A stretch of 64,000 bases of DNA from Amycolatopsis mediterranei (GCF_026017845.1 NZ_CP100416.1:10448081-10512080), one strand, 5' to 3'; counted from the first letter of the stretch, positions 49,982 to 58,521 are shown. Program-made: numbers and translations. Notes: a model not told the origin generated them from the letters alone.

Positions 49982-50095
49982 GCCGAGCACGCTACTCCGG
50001 GCCCGGTTTCCGGCCGGTGGACCCGGTTGGTGACGCTCGTGGAGTACCGTGAGCGCGTTCCGTGATCCAGATTGGTCCGACTGCCGGAGGGCATG

Positions 50096-50905
50096 ATGGG
50101 GAAGCACGTCACCCGGATCACCGCACTCGGTTTCACGATCGCCGCTTCGGCCGCGCTGGCCGCGCCGGGCGTGGCGAGCGCCGATCCCAGCCCCACCTTG
50201 GGCGGCGACTGCCAGGCCACGCTGCAGCAGGGGAGCGCGAACGGCCTGGTGCTCGACGCCGGGGCCCCGCTGAACGCCCCGAACCAGCTCACCATCGGCC
50301 TCGACTCGAGTTCGCGGAACACGAACGGCTCGGCCCCGCTGCTCACCCTGCCCCTCGGCGACACGGTCAAGGCGCTCGGCATCGGCCGGGTGCCACTGGT
50401 CGGCGACGCCGCCGCGAAGGGCGTCTGCCCGGTCGCGCAGGGCACGGTCAACGCGGTCGGCAACCTCACGCAGGGCGTGGCCGCCGAACTGCCGCCGCTG
50501 CCCCTGCCACCGGCGCCGGGCCCGAAGCCGCCGCAGCCCGCTCCGCCCACTCCGCCCGGCCCGAACCCGCCGAGCCCGGGCCCGGGACCGAACCCGCCCG
50601 GCTCGAGCACCGGCCCGGTGGTCACCGGCCAGGGCAACGCGGGCCTGCCGGGCGACGCGATCTCGGGCATCTTCACCAACGCCGCGCTCCTGCCGGGCAG
50701 CCTGGTGCAGGCGCCGGTGATCGCGCAGATCATCCCCGGCCAGCAGGTCCCGCCGCCGACCGTCGACGCCGAGCGGTCCGGCACGGCGGAGGCCCTCCCG
50801 GCGGTCACCCCGCCGGCGAAGCTGCCGATGCTGCTCGCGGTGCTGGCGCTGGCGATCGTCGCGGCCGCGCTCGTCCGGGCCTGGATCCGCCGCAGCCCCG
50901 CCTGA
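50096..50905 (+). CDS. Secreted, membrane-tethered Pro-rich protein (LPM-tail family, 1)
   Basis: 269 residues. Sec signal peptide (ITALGFTIAASAALAAPGV, cleavage around ASA-DPS), a ~110-residue extracellular domain with two Cys (GGDCQATL, GVCPVAQ), a Pro-rich stalk (residues ~135-175) and a C-terminal KLPMLLAVLALAIVAAALVRAW anchor with an IRR stop. The tail (LPM + hydrophobic helix + V-R-x-W + RR) recurs in the next two genes. ATG at 50096 is well spaced from GGAGG; 50093 is too close. Function unknown. Confidence 0.8.
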   Translation: MGKHVTRITALGFTIAASAALAAPGVASADPSPTLGGDCQATLQQGSANGLVLDAGAPLNAPNQLTIGLDSSSRNTNGSAPLLTLPLGDTVKALGIGRVPLVGDAAAKGVCPVAQGTVNAVGNLTQGVAAELPPLPLPPAPGPKPPQPAPPTPPGPNPPSPGPGPNPPGSSTGPVVTGQGNAGLPGDAISGIFTNAALLPGSLVQAPVIAQIIPGQQVPPPTVDAERSGTAEALPAVTPPAKLPMLLAVLALAIVAAALVRAWIRRSPA

Positions 50906-51022
50906 CGCACGGTGACCTCGGCTGCCACCCGAATGCCGGACATTTCTGAACGAGCGGGCGTCACCCGGCGGCCTTAACGTCGTTGTACTGGTAAGTAGGC
51001 GACGAGACCAGGGGCGGCGGGC

Positions 51023-51928
51023 ATGCAGGATCGGACACGGAGGGCAACAGCGGTCGGAGCAGCGGCGGTCGTCCTCGCGGGTTCGGCTGTGCTCGGGCTG
51101 CCCGGCACCGCCTCGGCGGACACGAAGACCGTGCCCTGCGGCAGCACCGTGGACGCCAAGCCGGGTGACCACATCCAGGGCTCGCTGCTCGGCCTGCCGC
51201 TGATCGACCTGGGCATCGTCACCCAGGCGACCACCGTGCTGACCACCACCGTGAGCGGGCTGCTCAACACCGTCTGCAAGGTCACCGTGAACGTGGTGAA
51301 CACCGTCGTCTCACCGGTGCCGGTGGTCGGCGCGCCCGCGGCGAGCGCGATCAACCAGGGCGTCCAGGGCGTGACCAGCGGCACCCAGCAGGGCCTCCGC
51401 TCGCTCAGCGGCGGCGGTCAGCCCGCGCCGCAGCAACCCGGCGGCACGGGTGGAAACCCACAGCAGCCGCCGGCCCAGGGCGGGTCCGGTGGCGCGCCGC
51501 AGCAGGGCGGCACCCCGGCGGGCACCATGCCGATCCCGGACGCGAACAGCCCGCTCCTGCCCGGCTTCGCGAGCACCCCGGTGTTCGGCGGCTTCCCGTT
51601 CACCCTCGGCACGGGCTACGCCCCGATGCGCGACTACGGCGGCATCCCGTTCGCGACGGCCGGCCTGTTCACCCCGTCGCCGGCGATCCGGTACGGCAGC
51701 CAGATCCCGGGTTACGCCCCGCAGTACGGCCTCACCGGTCCGGATGGCGCGTCGGACGGCAATTCCGGCATCCAGACCGCGGGTCAGGCCGAAGCGCTAC
51801 CCTCGGCGTCGGACGGCTTCACCACCGGGTCGAATTTGCCGATGCTGATCGCGGTCCTGGCCCTTTCCGGAGTCAGCGCGGGCCTAGTCCGCACCTGGGT
51901 GCTCCGCCGAATGGCCGCTGGGAATTGA
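51023..51928 (+). CDS. Secreted, membrane-tethered protein (LPM-tail family, 2)
   Basis: 301 residues. Signal peptide (VGAAAVVLAGSAVLGLPGTASA), an N-terminal Cys-containing domain (VPCGSTVD, NTVCKVTVNVVNTVV), a Gln/Gly/Pro-rich linker, then a YAPMRDYGGIPFATAG block also found in the next gene, and the C-terminal NLPMLIAVLALSGVSAGLVR + TWVLRR anchor. Lies 117 bases after family member 1. No enzyme motif. It probably sits on the outer face of the cell membrane. Confidence 0.8.
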   Translation: MQDRTRRATAVGAAAVVLAGSAVLGLPGTASADTKTVPCGSTVDAKPGDHIQGSLLGLPLIDLGIVTQATTVLTTTVSGLLNTVCKVTVNVVNTVVSPVPVVGAPAASAINQGVQGVTSGTQQGLRSLSGGGQPAPQQPGGTGGNPQQPPAQGGSGGAPQQGGTPAGTMPIPDANSPLLPGFASTPVFGGFPFTLGTGYAPMRDYGGIPFATAGLFTPSPAIRYGSQIPGYAPQYGLTGPDGASDGNSGIQTAGQAEALPSASDGFTTGSNLPMLIAVLALSGVSAGLVRTWVLRRMAAGN

Positions 51929-52019
51929 TCCAACTGCCGAGTATCTTTCACGTATCCCGTTCGTTCATTCTGATGTTGCCCGGAACGACGCCCCCGTAAT
52001 TCCCTGGAGGACAGTGCTC

Positions 52020-52916
52020 GTGCGGAAGATCCCCACTTGGCAGACGACCCGCCGCGCACTGACCCTCACCGCCGTCGCCGCCTTCGTGACCGGCGGCGCG
52101 TTCCTTTCCACGGGCACCGCCTCCGCCGCGACGACCCTCGTCAGCAACAGCTGCACGGGTTCGGTCACCGGGCAGATGGGCGACCAGGTGGCGATCGACG
52201 GGGCTTCGGTCAAGACCCTGGTCACCAACGGCGCGAACAACGCCGGGACCCTCGCCGTCGGCAGCTGGGCGGGCGATTCGATCGCCAAGAACCACTCGAT
52301 CCCGGTCGGCCAGGTGCCGAACTCCGCGGGCGGGGAGGCGAACGGTGCCGCGATCGGCAAGGCGGTGCGCACCGCGCTGGCCGCCTCCGGCACGTGGGGC
52401 CTCGGGCTCGACTGGAACAAGACGCTGAACAGCGTGGAGAGCACGGTCGCCGCGGGCTGCGGGCTCACGTTGCTCGCGAGCAACTACGTGGCGCCCAGCA
52501 CCCCGGCCCAGCAGGGCAGCGGCAGCGCCGTCCAGCAGGGCGGCACCGGGACCGCCCCCGGCGGCGCGTCGGGCAACCTCTCGAACCTCAACCCGGGCAC
52601 CGCCGGCGGCACGGGCGGCAGCGCCCCGATGCGCGACTACAGCGGCATCCCGACGGCGACCGCCGGCACGGCCGTCGCCCCCGGCGTGCGCTACCCGGCG
52701 AACGGCACCCTGCCCGGTGACGCCTCGGCCCCGCAGGCGGGCGGGGGCGACCAGAACGGCCAGGGCGCGGACATCCGCGACGCCGGCAACGCGCAGTCGC
52801 TGGCCTCGAACAGCGCGTCGAACGACGTGCAGCTGCCCATGCTGATCGCGGTGATCGTGCTCGCCGGCGTCACCGCCGGGCTCGTCCGCACCTGGGTGCT
52901 GCGCCGGGCCGCCTGA
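52020..52916 (+). CDS. Secreted, membrane-tethered protein (LPM-tail family, 3)
   Basis: 298 residues. Signal peptide (RALTLTAVAAFVTGGAFLS, cleavage near ASA-ATT), a folded region with Cys pairs (NSCTGSV, AAGCGLTL), a Gly/Gln-rich linker, the shared SAPMRDYSGIPTATAG block and the same QLPMLIAVIVLAGVTAGLVR + TWVLRR tail. GTG at 52020 is chosen over 52014 by spacing from GGAGG. Directly upstream of rpsF. Similarity between members 2 and 3 is strongest in the C-terminal third. Confidence 0.8.
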   Translation: MRKIPTWQTTRRALTLTAVAAFVTGGAFLSTGTASAATTLVSNSCTGSVTGQMGDQVAIDGASVKTLVTNGANNAGTLAVGSWAGDSIAKNHSIPVGQVPNSAGGEANGAAIGKAVRTALAASGTWGLGLDWNKTLNSVESTVAAGCGLTLLASNYVAPSTPAQQGSGSAVQQGGTGTAPGGASGNLSNLNPGTAGGTGGSAPMRDYSGIPTATAGTAVAPGVRYPANGTLPGDASAPQAGGGDQNGQGADIRDAGNAQSLASNSASNDVQLPMLIAVIVLAGVTAGLVRTWVLRRAA

Positions 52917-52987
52917 CCCCCCGGAGCAGACCCCGCTGTCCGGTCTCCTCGATGCCCCCAGGTAGCCTTACCTGGACAAACCCTCCT

Positions 52988-53006
52988 GTCACGGACAGTC
53001 CGTGAC
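52988..53006 (+). promoter_or_regulatory. Hairpin in the rpsF leader
   Basis: Perfect 8-bp stem GTCACGGA / TCCGTGAC with a CAG loop lies just upstream of the AGGAGGTGAG ribosome binding site of rpsF. Leaders of rpsF operons in other bacteria bind the S6:S18 complex; whether this hairpin does is untested. Confidence 0.45.
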
Positions 53007-53032
53007 CGCGAGCCCATAGGAGGTGAGTGGTT

Positions 53033-53359
53033 GTGTCACGCCATTACGAGGTAATGGTCATCCTGGACCCCACGCTCGACGAGCGCACTGTCGCTCCGAC
53101 GCTGGACACCTTCCTCAACGTGATCCGCACTTCGGGCGGAAGCGTCGAGAAGGTCGACGTCTGGGGCCGTCGTCGCCTCTCGTACGAGATCAAGAAGCAC
53201 GCCGAGGGCATCTACGCCCTGCTCGACCTGAACTCGTCCTCGGACGCGGTGAAGGAGCTGGACCGCCAGCTGTCGCTGCAGGAAACCGTGCTCCGCACCA
53301 AGGTCATGCGTCGCGAGGTCAAGCGCGCCGCGGCCAAGCCCGCTGCCGCCAAGGCCTGA
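53033..53359 (+). CDS. rpsF: 30S ribosomal protein S6
   Basis: 108 residues: RHYEVMVILDPTLDERTV start, WGRRRLSYEIKKHAEGIYAL core and LRTKVMRREVK end are standard S6. It binds S18 on the 30S platform. GTG at 53033 with a very strong AGGAGGTGAG site. First gene of rpsF-ssb-rpsR-rplI. A basic Ala/Lys tail follows the fold. Confidence 0.98.
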   Translation: MSRHYEVMVILDPTLDERTVAPTLDTFLNVIRTSGGSVEKVDVWGRRRLSYEIKKHAEGIYALLDLNSSSDAVKELDRQLSLQETVLRTKVMRREVKRAAAKPAAAKA

Positions 53360-53376
53360 GCCCGAGGGGAACCCCG

Positions 53377-53892
53377 ATGGCTGGAGACACCGTCATCACG
53401 GTGGTCGGCAACCTGACGTCCGACCCGGAACTGCGCTTCACCCCGTCCGGTGCGGCGGTCGCGAACTTCACCGTCGCGTCCACCCCGCGCACGCTCGACA
53501 AGCAGTCGGGCGAGTGGAAGGACGGCGAGGCGCTGTTCCTGCGCTGCAACATCTGGCGCCAGGCGGCGGAGAACGTCGCCGAGTCCCTGACCCGCGGCGC
53601 CCGCGTCGTCGTGCAGGGCCGCCTCAAGCAGCGGTCGTTCGAGACGAAGGAAGGCGAGAAGCGGACCGTCGTCGAGCTCGAGGTCGACGAGATCGGCCCC
53701 TCGCTGCGCTACGCCACGGCCAAGGTCAACAAGGTCAGCCGCGGTGGCGGCGGTGACTTCGGCGGCGGCGGTGGCGGCGGTGGAAACCGCGGCGGCGGTG
53801 GCGGCGGAATGCCGGCCGACGACCCGTGGGGCTCCGCGCCCGCCGCGAGCAGCGGTGGTGGCGGCGGCTTCTCCGACGAGCCTCCGTTCTGA
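53377..53892 (+). CDS. ssb: Single-stranded DNA-binding protein
   Basis: 171 residues. OB fold (residues 1-115): VITVVGNLTSDPELRFTPSG, LFLRCNIWRQAAENVAESL, RVVVQGRLKQRSFETKEG. A Gly-rich linker (~125-155) and the acidic protein-interaction tip ending DEPPF (variant of the DDxPF consensus) follow. It coats single-stranded DNA and recruits repair and replication proteins. Second gene in the ribosomal operon, the usual arrangement. Confidence 0.97.
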   Translation: MAGDTVITVVGNLTSDPELRFTPSGAAVANFTVASTPRTLDKQSGEWKDGEALFLRCNIWRQAAENVAESLTRGARVVVQGRLKQRSFETKEGEKRTVVELEVDEIGPSLRYATAKVNKVSRGGGGDFGGGGGGGGNRGGGGGGMPADDPWGSAPAASSGGGGGFSDEPPF

Positions 53893-53935
53893 TCTCGTAC
53901 ACATCCACAAAGATTTGAATTACCAGGAGTAGACA

Positions 53936-54184
53936 GTGGCCAAGCCACCCATCCGCAAGCCCAAGAAGAAGGTCTGCGTGTTCTGCAAGGCCGAGAAGAA
54001 GGGCCGCCCGGAACTGATCGACTACAAGGACACCAACCTGCTGCGGAAGTACATCTCCGACCGCGGCAAGATCCGTGCCCGTCGCGTCACCGGCAACTGC
54101 AGCCAGCACCAGCGTGACATCGCCATCGCGGTCAAGAACTCCCGCGAGATGGCGCTGCTGCCCTACACCTCGACCGCGCGCTAA
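53936..54184 (+). CDS. rpsR: 30S ribosomal protein S18
   Basis: 82 residues: CVFCKAEKK, DYKDTNLLRKYISDRGKI and RVTGNCSQHQRDIAIAVKN are the S18 signature. Two N-terminal cysteines plus a later one make it a zinc-binding (C+) variant. GTG at 53936 with AGGAG upstream. Confidence 0.97.
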   Translation: MAKPPIRKPKKKVCVFCKAEKKGRPELIDYKDTNLLRKYISDRGKIRARRVTGNCSQHQRDIAIAVKNSREMALLPYTSTAR

Positions 54185-54198
54185 GGGAGGGCACAGAC

Positions 54199-54663
54199 AT
54201 GGCGAAGATCATCCTCACCACGGACGTGGCCAACCTGGGCGGCCCCGGCGACATCGTCGAGGTCAAGGACGGCTACGCGCGCAACTACCTGCTCCCGCGG
54301 GGCTACGCGATCGCGGCCTCCAAGGGCGCGGAGAAGAACGTGCGCACCATCCAGCGCGCGCAGGAGAGCCGTCGCATCCGCGACCTCGACCACGCCAAGG
54401 AGATCAAGGCGACGCTGGAGGGCCTCGGCGCCATCCAGCTCACCGGCAAGGCGGCCGAGGGCTCGAAGAAGCTCTTCGGCTCGATCACCTCGGCCGAGAT
54501 CGTCGACGCGATCAAGGCGGCCGGTGGCCCGCTGCTCGACAAGCGCGTCATCGAGCTGCGCGACCACATCAAGACCGTGGGCAAGCACTCGGTCGGCGCC
54601 CGGCTGCACCCGGACGTCAAGGTCGAGGTGCGGCTCGAGGTCAAGGCCGTCGCGCAGTCCTGA
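54199..54663 (+). CDS. rplI: 50S ribosomal protein L9
   Basis: 154 residues. N-terminal domain VANLGGPGDIVEVKDGYARN with LLPRGYA, connecting helix (ERAQESRR-like region), and C-terminal domain with KLFGSITSAEIVDAI. It binds 23S rRNA near the L1 stalk base. Last gene of the operon, followed by a terminator. Confidence 0.97.
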   Translation: MAKIILTTDVANLGGPGDIVEVKDGYARNYLLPRGYAIAASKGAEKNVRTIQRAQESRRIRDLDHAKEIKATLEGLGAIQLTGKAAEGSKKLFGSITSAEIVDAIKAAGGPLLDKRVIELRDHIKTVGKHSVGARLHPDVKVEVRLEVKAVAQS

Positions 54664-54674
54664 GGCAGTAGTTC

Positions 54675-54716
54675 GTGAAAAGGCGGGTCGCCCCTGGTGG
54701 GCGGCCCGCCTTCACG
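54675..54716 (+). terminator. Terminator after rplI
   Basis: GTGAAAAGGCGGG..CGCCC pairs with GGGCG..CCCGCCTTCAC (two-base asymmetry and one mismatch). CTTTT follows, a genuine if short U-tract. Confidence 0.8.
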
Positions 54717-54789
54717 CTTTTCGGGGAACCTCGGACACCTCGGCGGCGTCGGAGGAGAATGGGCGCCGGATGCGAAGGGGTGGATCGGG

Positions 54790-55146
54790 ATGGGTAACGA
54801 GGTCAACATGTCCGCGCCGGCCGGTGGTGGCGGCGGCTTCACGTTCGACGCCGACAAGATCGACGGCGTCATCAAGAAGTGGCAGGACCTGCAGGCCGAC
54901 CTGAAGCGCGACTACGACGACGCCAACCTGATGGCGAACGTGAAGGCGCCCGGCAAGGAGTTCGCGAGCGGCGACTGGGAGAAGCTCGCGAACCCGTCCG
55001 GCAAGGCGTTCCTCGAGCAGAACCAGAAGATGCAGGACTACGTCAAGAACTACATCGACGCGCTCACCGCCGCGAAGCAGAAGATCACCACCAAGGAGTC
55101 AGACGCCTCCGCCGACCTTTCGAAGACGGGGAACCAGCCCACGTGA
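54790..55146 (+). CDS. PE/ESX-like helical hairpin protein
   Basis: 118 residues, soluble, mostly helical after a Gly-rich start (SAPAGGGGGF). Helix 1 ADKIDGVIKKWQDLQADLKRD and helix 2 GKAFLEQNQKMQDYVKNYID resemble the antiparallel hairpins of WXG100/PE-type type VII secretion substrates, although no exact WxG is present. It begins a four-gene set that includes DUF3558, PPE and EspG homologues, which strengthens the reading. ATG at 54790 has only a weak ribosome binding site. Overlaps the next gene by 4 bp. Confidence 0.75.
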   Translation: MGNEVNMSAPAGGGGGFTFDADKIDGVIKKWQDLQADLKRDYDDANLMANVKAPGKEFASGDWEKLANPSGKAFLEQNQKMQDYVKNYIDALTAAKQKITTKESDASADLSKTGNQPT

Positions 55147-55742
55147 ACCGACGACTCATCGCCGTCCCGGCGCTGGCCTTCGCCGTGCTCGCGCTCACCG
55201 GCTGCGCCGGCCAGACCCGGGGCACCGCCAACCCGGCGCCGTCCGCCGCCGAATCGAGCAGCGAGACCACCCGGTCCACCGCCGACACCGCGCCGAGGGT
55301 GCCCAGGCCGCTGGACACCGCGTCGATCACCGCGGACGCCTGCGCGACGATCGACGCGTCCGGGCGCTCCACGCTTTCCCTCGGCGAGGGCGCTCCGCGC
55401 ACCACGGGCAACGGCCCGAGCTGCACGTTCCAGGAAGCCGCCGACCCGGGCAACCAGATCGACGTCACGACGGTGACGGCGAACAAGAACGGGCTGCAGG
55501 ACGTCTACGACACCAAGGCCAACGACGCCTACTTCGGCGAGTCCCAGGCCTACGGGTACCCGTCCGTCTACGCCGCGGCGGTGGACGGGCGCAAGAGCGG
55601 CAAGTGCGGCCTGTTCGTCGGGGTGACCGACCAGCTGGCGGTCAACATCCTGGTGCAGTACGACCACGGCGCCGGGTCCTCGGACCCGTGCTCGGTGGCG
55701 CAGAAGTTCGGCGAAGCGATGATCCACGCCTTGGGAGGCTGA
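55143..55742 (+). CDS. DUF3558 family lipoprotein
   Basis: 199 residues. Lipoprotein signal with lipobox LTGC (Cys near residue 21), a Ser/Thr-rich linker and the DUF3558 domain (residues ~60-199: DACATIDASGRSTLSLGEGA, CTFQEAADPG, ending with DPCSVAQKFGEAMIHAL). It is anchored to the outer membrane leaflet. Paralogues commonly lie beside PPE-like genes in Pseudonocardiaceae. GTG overlaps the previous stop. Confidence 0.85.
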   Translation: MNRRLIAVPALAFAVLALTGCAGQTRGTANPAPSAAESSSETTRSTADTAPRVPRPLDTASITADACATIDASGRSTLSLGEGAPRTTGNGPSCTFQEAADPGNQIDVTTVTANKNGLQDVYDTKANDAYFGESQAYGYPSVYAAAVDGRKSGKCGLFVGVTDQLAVNILVQYDHGAGSSDPCSVAQKFGEAMIHALGG

Positions 55743-55743
55743 G

Positions 55744-57078
55744 ATGCTGGAACTGGTGCTCCTGGGCGGCTTCGCCGCGTACAACATGGCCACCACGCAT
55801 CCGGACGACCACACGTCGGTGCAGGGCGACCGCAAGATCGACTGCTACGACATCTGGGAGAAGATCACCACCGGTCCCGGCGCCGGTTCGATCGAAAACG
55901 GGCAGTCGGCGGCGAGCCGGCTGAAGGGCGCCTACTCCGAACGCCTCGGCACCATCGACGCGCTGGCCAAGGAGATGGACGCGGCCTGGACGGGCGGCGG
56001 CGCCGAAGCGGCGCAGAACGTCGGCGCGCACCCGCTGCGGGTGTGGATGGCGGACTCCGGCACCAAGCTCACCGACTCCGACAAGTACCTCGGTGAACAG
56101 CACAACGCCTTCACCACGGTGCACGCGCAGGTGCAGCAGGTGCCGAAGGACCCGCCGAAGAACAACCTGCTCAACGCGGTGACGCCGTGGACGACCGACA
56201 CCGATCGGGCGATCCGCGACTACAACGCCAAGGGCCAGGCCAACGTCGACGCCTTCAACACCTACTACAAGGCGAGCAACGACAACGGCCAGAAGATGCC
56301 GACGTACGCCGCGCTCAAGGGTCAGCAGGAGAACGTCAACGTCGACGGCGGCAAGGACGGCAAGAAGAAGCCGGGCGGCCAGGACGGCAACGGCTCGGGC
56401 GACGGCAACGGGACCGGCAACGGGACCGGCTCGGTGCCCGGGGTGCACATGCCCGGGCCGGGCGGTGTCCCCTCCTTCCCCGGCCAGCCGAACACCCCGG
56501 GCGGCAGCTTCGACCCGGGCAAGGTGCCGGGCTTCGACCCCGGGAAGCCGCCGAACTTCGACCCCTCGAAGGTCCCGGGCGGGAACTTCGACCCGGCCAA
56601 GATCCCCGGTGCCGGCACCTACACCCCGCCGAACTTCGGCGACGGCACCCACTCGTCGGGGTTCACCCCGCCGAAGATCCCCGGGGCCGGCGGCTTCGCC
56701 ATCCCCGGCGGTGGCTTCGGGCCCGGCGGCTCGGGCGGCATCGGCGACCCGGCGGCGGGCTTCGGGCCCGGCGGCGGTGGCTTCGGACCGGCCGGCGGCG
56801 GTTTCGGCCCCGGCGGCTCGACCGGGGCCATGCCCGGTGGCGCGGACGCGGCCGGCGCCGGCCGGGGCGGCGCGGGTGCCGGCGGGGCGACGGGCGGCGC
56901 GGCGGCGGGTCGCGGCGGCGCCTCCGGGATGGGCGGCATGGGCGGCATGCACCCCGGCGGCGCCAAGGGCCAGGGCGGCGGCGACGAGGAACGCACGTCG
57001 AAGTACCTGCTGGGCGACGACCCGAACGACATCTTCGGGACCGACGAGCTGACCGCGCCGCCGGTCATCGGCGAGTAG
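55744..57078 (+). CDS. PPE-like type VII secretion substrate
   Basis: 444 residues. The N-terminal ~190 residues are helical and PPE-like (CYDIWEKITTGPGAGSIENG, MDAAWTGGGAEAAQNVGA, DSDKYLGEQHNAFTTVHAQV). A low-complexity tail of Gly/Pro/Phe follows (repeats of FDPGK and GFGPGGG), ending with KYLLGDDPNDIFGTDEL and PPVIGE, the C-terminal tag common to actinobacterial PPE homologues. Likely heterodimerises with the 54790 protein and is chaperoned by the downstream EspG. No ESX core genes (eccC, eccD, mycP) are in the window. Confidence 0.85.
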   Translation: MLELVLLGGFAAYNMATTHPDDHTSVQGDRKIDCYDIWEKITTGPGAGSIENGQSAASRLKGAYSERLGTIDALAKEMDAAWTGGGAEAAQNVGAHPLRVWMADSGTKLTDSDKYLGEQHNAFTTVHAQVQQVPKDPPKNNLLNAVTPWTTDTDRAIRDYNAKGQANVDAFNTYYKASNDNGQKMPTYAALKGQQENVNVDGGKDGKKKPGGQDGNGSGDGNGTGNGTGSVPGVHMPGPGGVPSFPGQPNTPGGSFDPGKVPGFDPGKPPNFDPSKVPGGNFDPAKIPGAGTYTPPNFGDGTHSSGFTPPKIPGAGGFAIPGGGFGPGGSGGIGDPAAGFGPGGGGFGPAGGGFGPGGSTGAMPGGADAAGAGRGGAGAGGATGGAAAGRGGASGMGGMGGMHPGGAKGQGGGDEERTSKYLLGDDPNDIFGTDELTAPPVIGE

Positions 57079-57210
57079 CGCACGCGGGACCACCGGGCGC
57101 GTGCCAAGATGGGCGCGCCCGGCGCTTTCCGCGCGCACCGGGTTCATCGAGTTCGATCTTCACCGTGTTCGATTCTCAACTGTGTCCGATTCTTACTGGG
57201 GGAAAGAGCG

Positions 57211-58002
57211 GTGCTGGACAGGCAGGTCACCATCACGACCGGCACCCTGATCAATCTGGTCCGGCGCCGGGGCGGCGAGCCGCACACGGTGCTGTCCGAG
57301 ACGCCGACCTGGTACAGCGACGAGGCCCAGCGCGCCGAGGACGAGCGGACCAACGCCGAGCTCGCCAAGGCCGGGCTGTTCGGCCCGCGCGGCATGCACC
57401 CGGGGTTCGTCGCGACGATCGAAACGATCGCCCGGCCGCAGCTGGAGTACTACGGCTGGGTCGACGGCGGGTTCCAGGGCAAGCCGGTGAGCTACCGGCT
57501 GCTCGCGGGCAGCGCCGGCGGCGAGGCGTTCGTGCTGGCCAAGCACGAGGAGCTGGACGTCGTCGTGCTGGAGTCCTCCCGCCCGGGCGAGTTGCTCGAC
57601 GACTTCCTCGGCCAGATCCCGAAGCTGGCACCGGGCCGCGGAACGCCGATCGCCGTGCCGAAGAGCCAGCTCGAGGGCACCTCCCGCCACGATGACACCG
57701 TCGGCGCCGGGGTGCTGCGCAGCGACCGCCCGGCCGAGGGTTCGCAGGAGGTCGAAGAACTCCGCCGGATCCTCGCGTTGCGCCGGATGGGGAGTGGCAG
57801 CCTCTACGTCGCGGCCCGCAGCCGCACCGGCGCGCGGCACCGGATCGAACGCCCGGTGAACTACATCGATACTTCGGAAGGCCGGTGGCTGACCGAGGAG
57901 ATTCCGGGACGGGGCGAGAACCGGATCGCCTTCACCCCGGCCGACCAGCGCGTTCTCGCTGACCGGTTACGCAGCGCACAGGGCCGGCTCACCGCGGCCT
58001 GA
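57211..58002 (+). CDS. ESX secretion-associated protein, EspG family
   Basis: 263 residues, soluble. Matches EspG-type chaperones in size and layout (alpha/beta; LVRRRGGEPHTVLSETPTW, GFVATIETIARPQLEYYGWV, FVLAKHEELDVVVL, RTGARHRIERPVNYIDTSEGR). EspG proteins bind PPE proteins in the cytosol and hand them to the type VII machine. GTG at 57211 with GGGGGAAAGAG upstream. 132 bases separate it from the PPE gene, so it may have its own promoter. Confidence 0.82.
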   Translation: MLDRQVTITTGTLINLVRRRGGEPHTVLSETPTWYSDEAQRAEDERTNAELAKAGLFGPRGMHPGFVATIETIARPQLEYYGWVDGGFQGKPVSYRLLAGSAGGEAFVLAKHEELDVVVLESSRPGELLDDFLGQIPKLAPGRGTPIAVPKSQLEGTSRHDDTVGAGVLRSDRPAEGSQEVEELRRILALRRMGSGSLYVAARSRTGARHRIERPVNYIDTSEGRWLTEEIPGRGENRIAFTPADQRVLADRLRSAQGRLTAA

Positions 58003-58050
58003 CCGAACGTGCGTTCAGGCCACCGGGTGACGCGTCTACCCTCCGTGATA

Positions 58051-58275
58051 TTCATCCACAGGCCGTGTGGGTCAATGGGTTCCAACTGGTCCACGACACG
58101 CCGAAGGACAGACTTCCCGCGACACGCCGAACGAGTTTTTCGCGAGTTCTCCACACCTTGTACACAGCGTTTGACCTGCGGATTCACCAAAGCCGATCAC
58201 GCTTGTCCCCAACTTGTCCACAGCTCTCGCGGCACCTGTGATTGGTTACCCCCATTCATCCCCAGGTTGTCCACA
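58051..58275. promoter_or_regulatory. Array of DnaA-box-like sequences upstream of dnaB
   Basis: Two exact actinobacterial DnaA boxes TTGTCCACA (58214-58222 and 58267-58275) lie among near matches on the same strand: TTCATCCACA (58051), TTCTCCACA (58147), TTGTACACA (58158), TTGTCCCCA (58203) and TTCATCCCCA (58255). No gene lies in 58003-58521. The spacing is irregular. This is not oriC by context, which lies between dnaA and dnaN. It may titrate DnaA or tie dnaB expression to DnaA. Confidence 0.7.
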
Positions 58276-58521
58276 GAAGGCTCCCCACCCTGAATTGCCA
58301 TCGGCCTTCCGGGGGATCTAGCGTGCCGGCTCGGGCCTGTACTCACGGTGGCGCTCCGCGTGTCTGCGGCAGCCGGCCGACGTTGTCGCCGATCATCGGG
58401 GGACGAGGACCGGTGAACGACGGAGTTGACGAAAAGCGGCGGGCGACAGCCACGTGCTTCGAGAGCGAAGATCCGGCATAATCGAACGGGTGTTCGACAC
58501 GATGAGGAGGTGTCCGGGGCG

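Noticed and set aside
58051..58275. Replication origin (oriC)
   Set aside because: DnaA boxes are present, but dnaA, dnaN and rpmH are not here, and the conserved synteny places this region away from the dnaA-dnaN origin. Kept as a DnaA-box array only.
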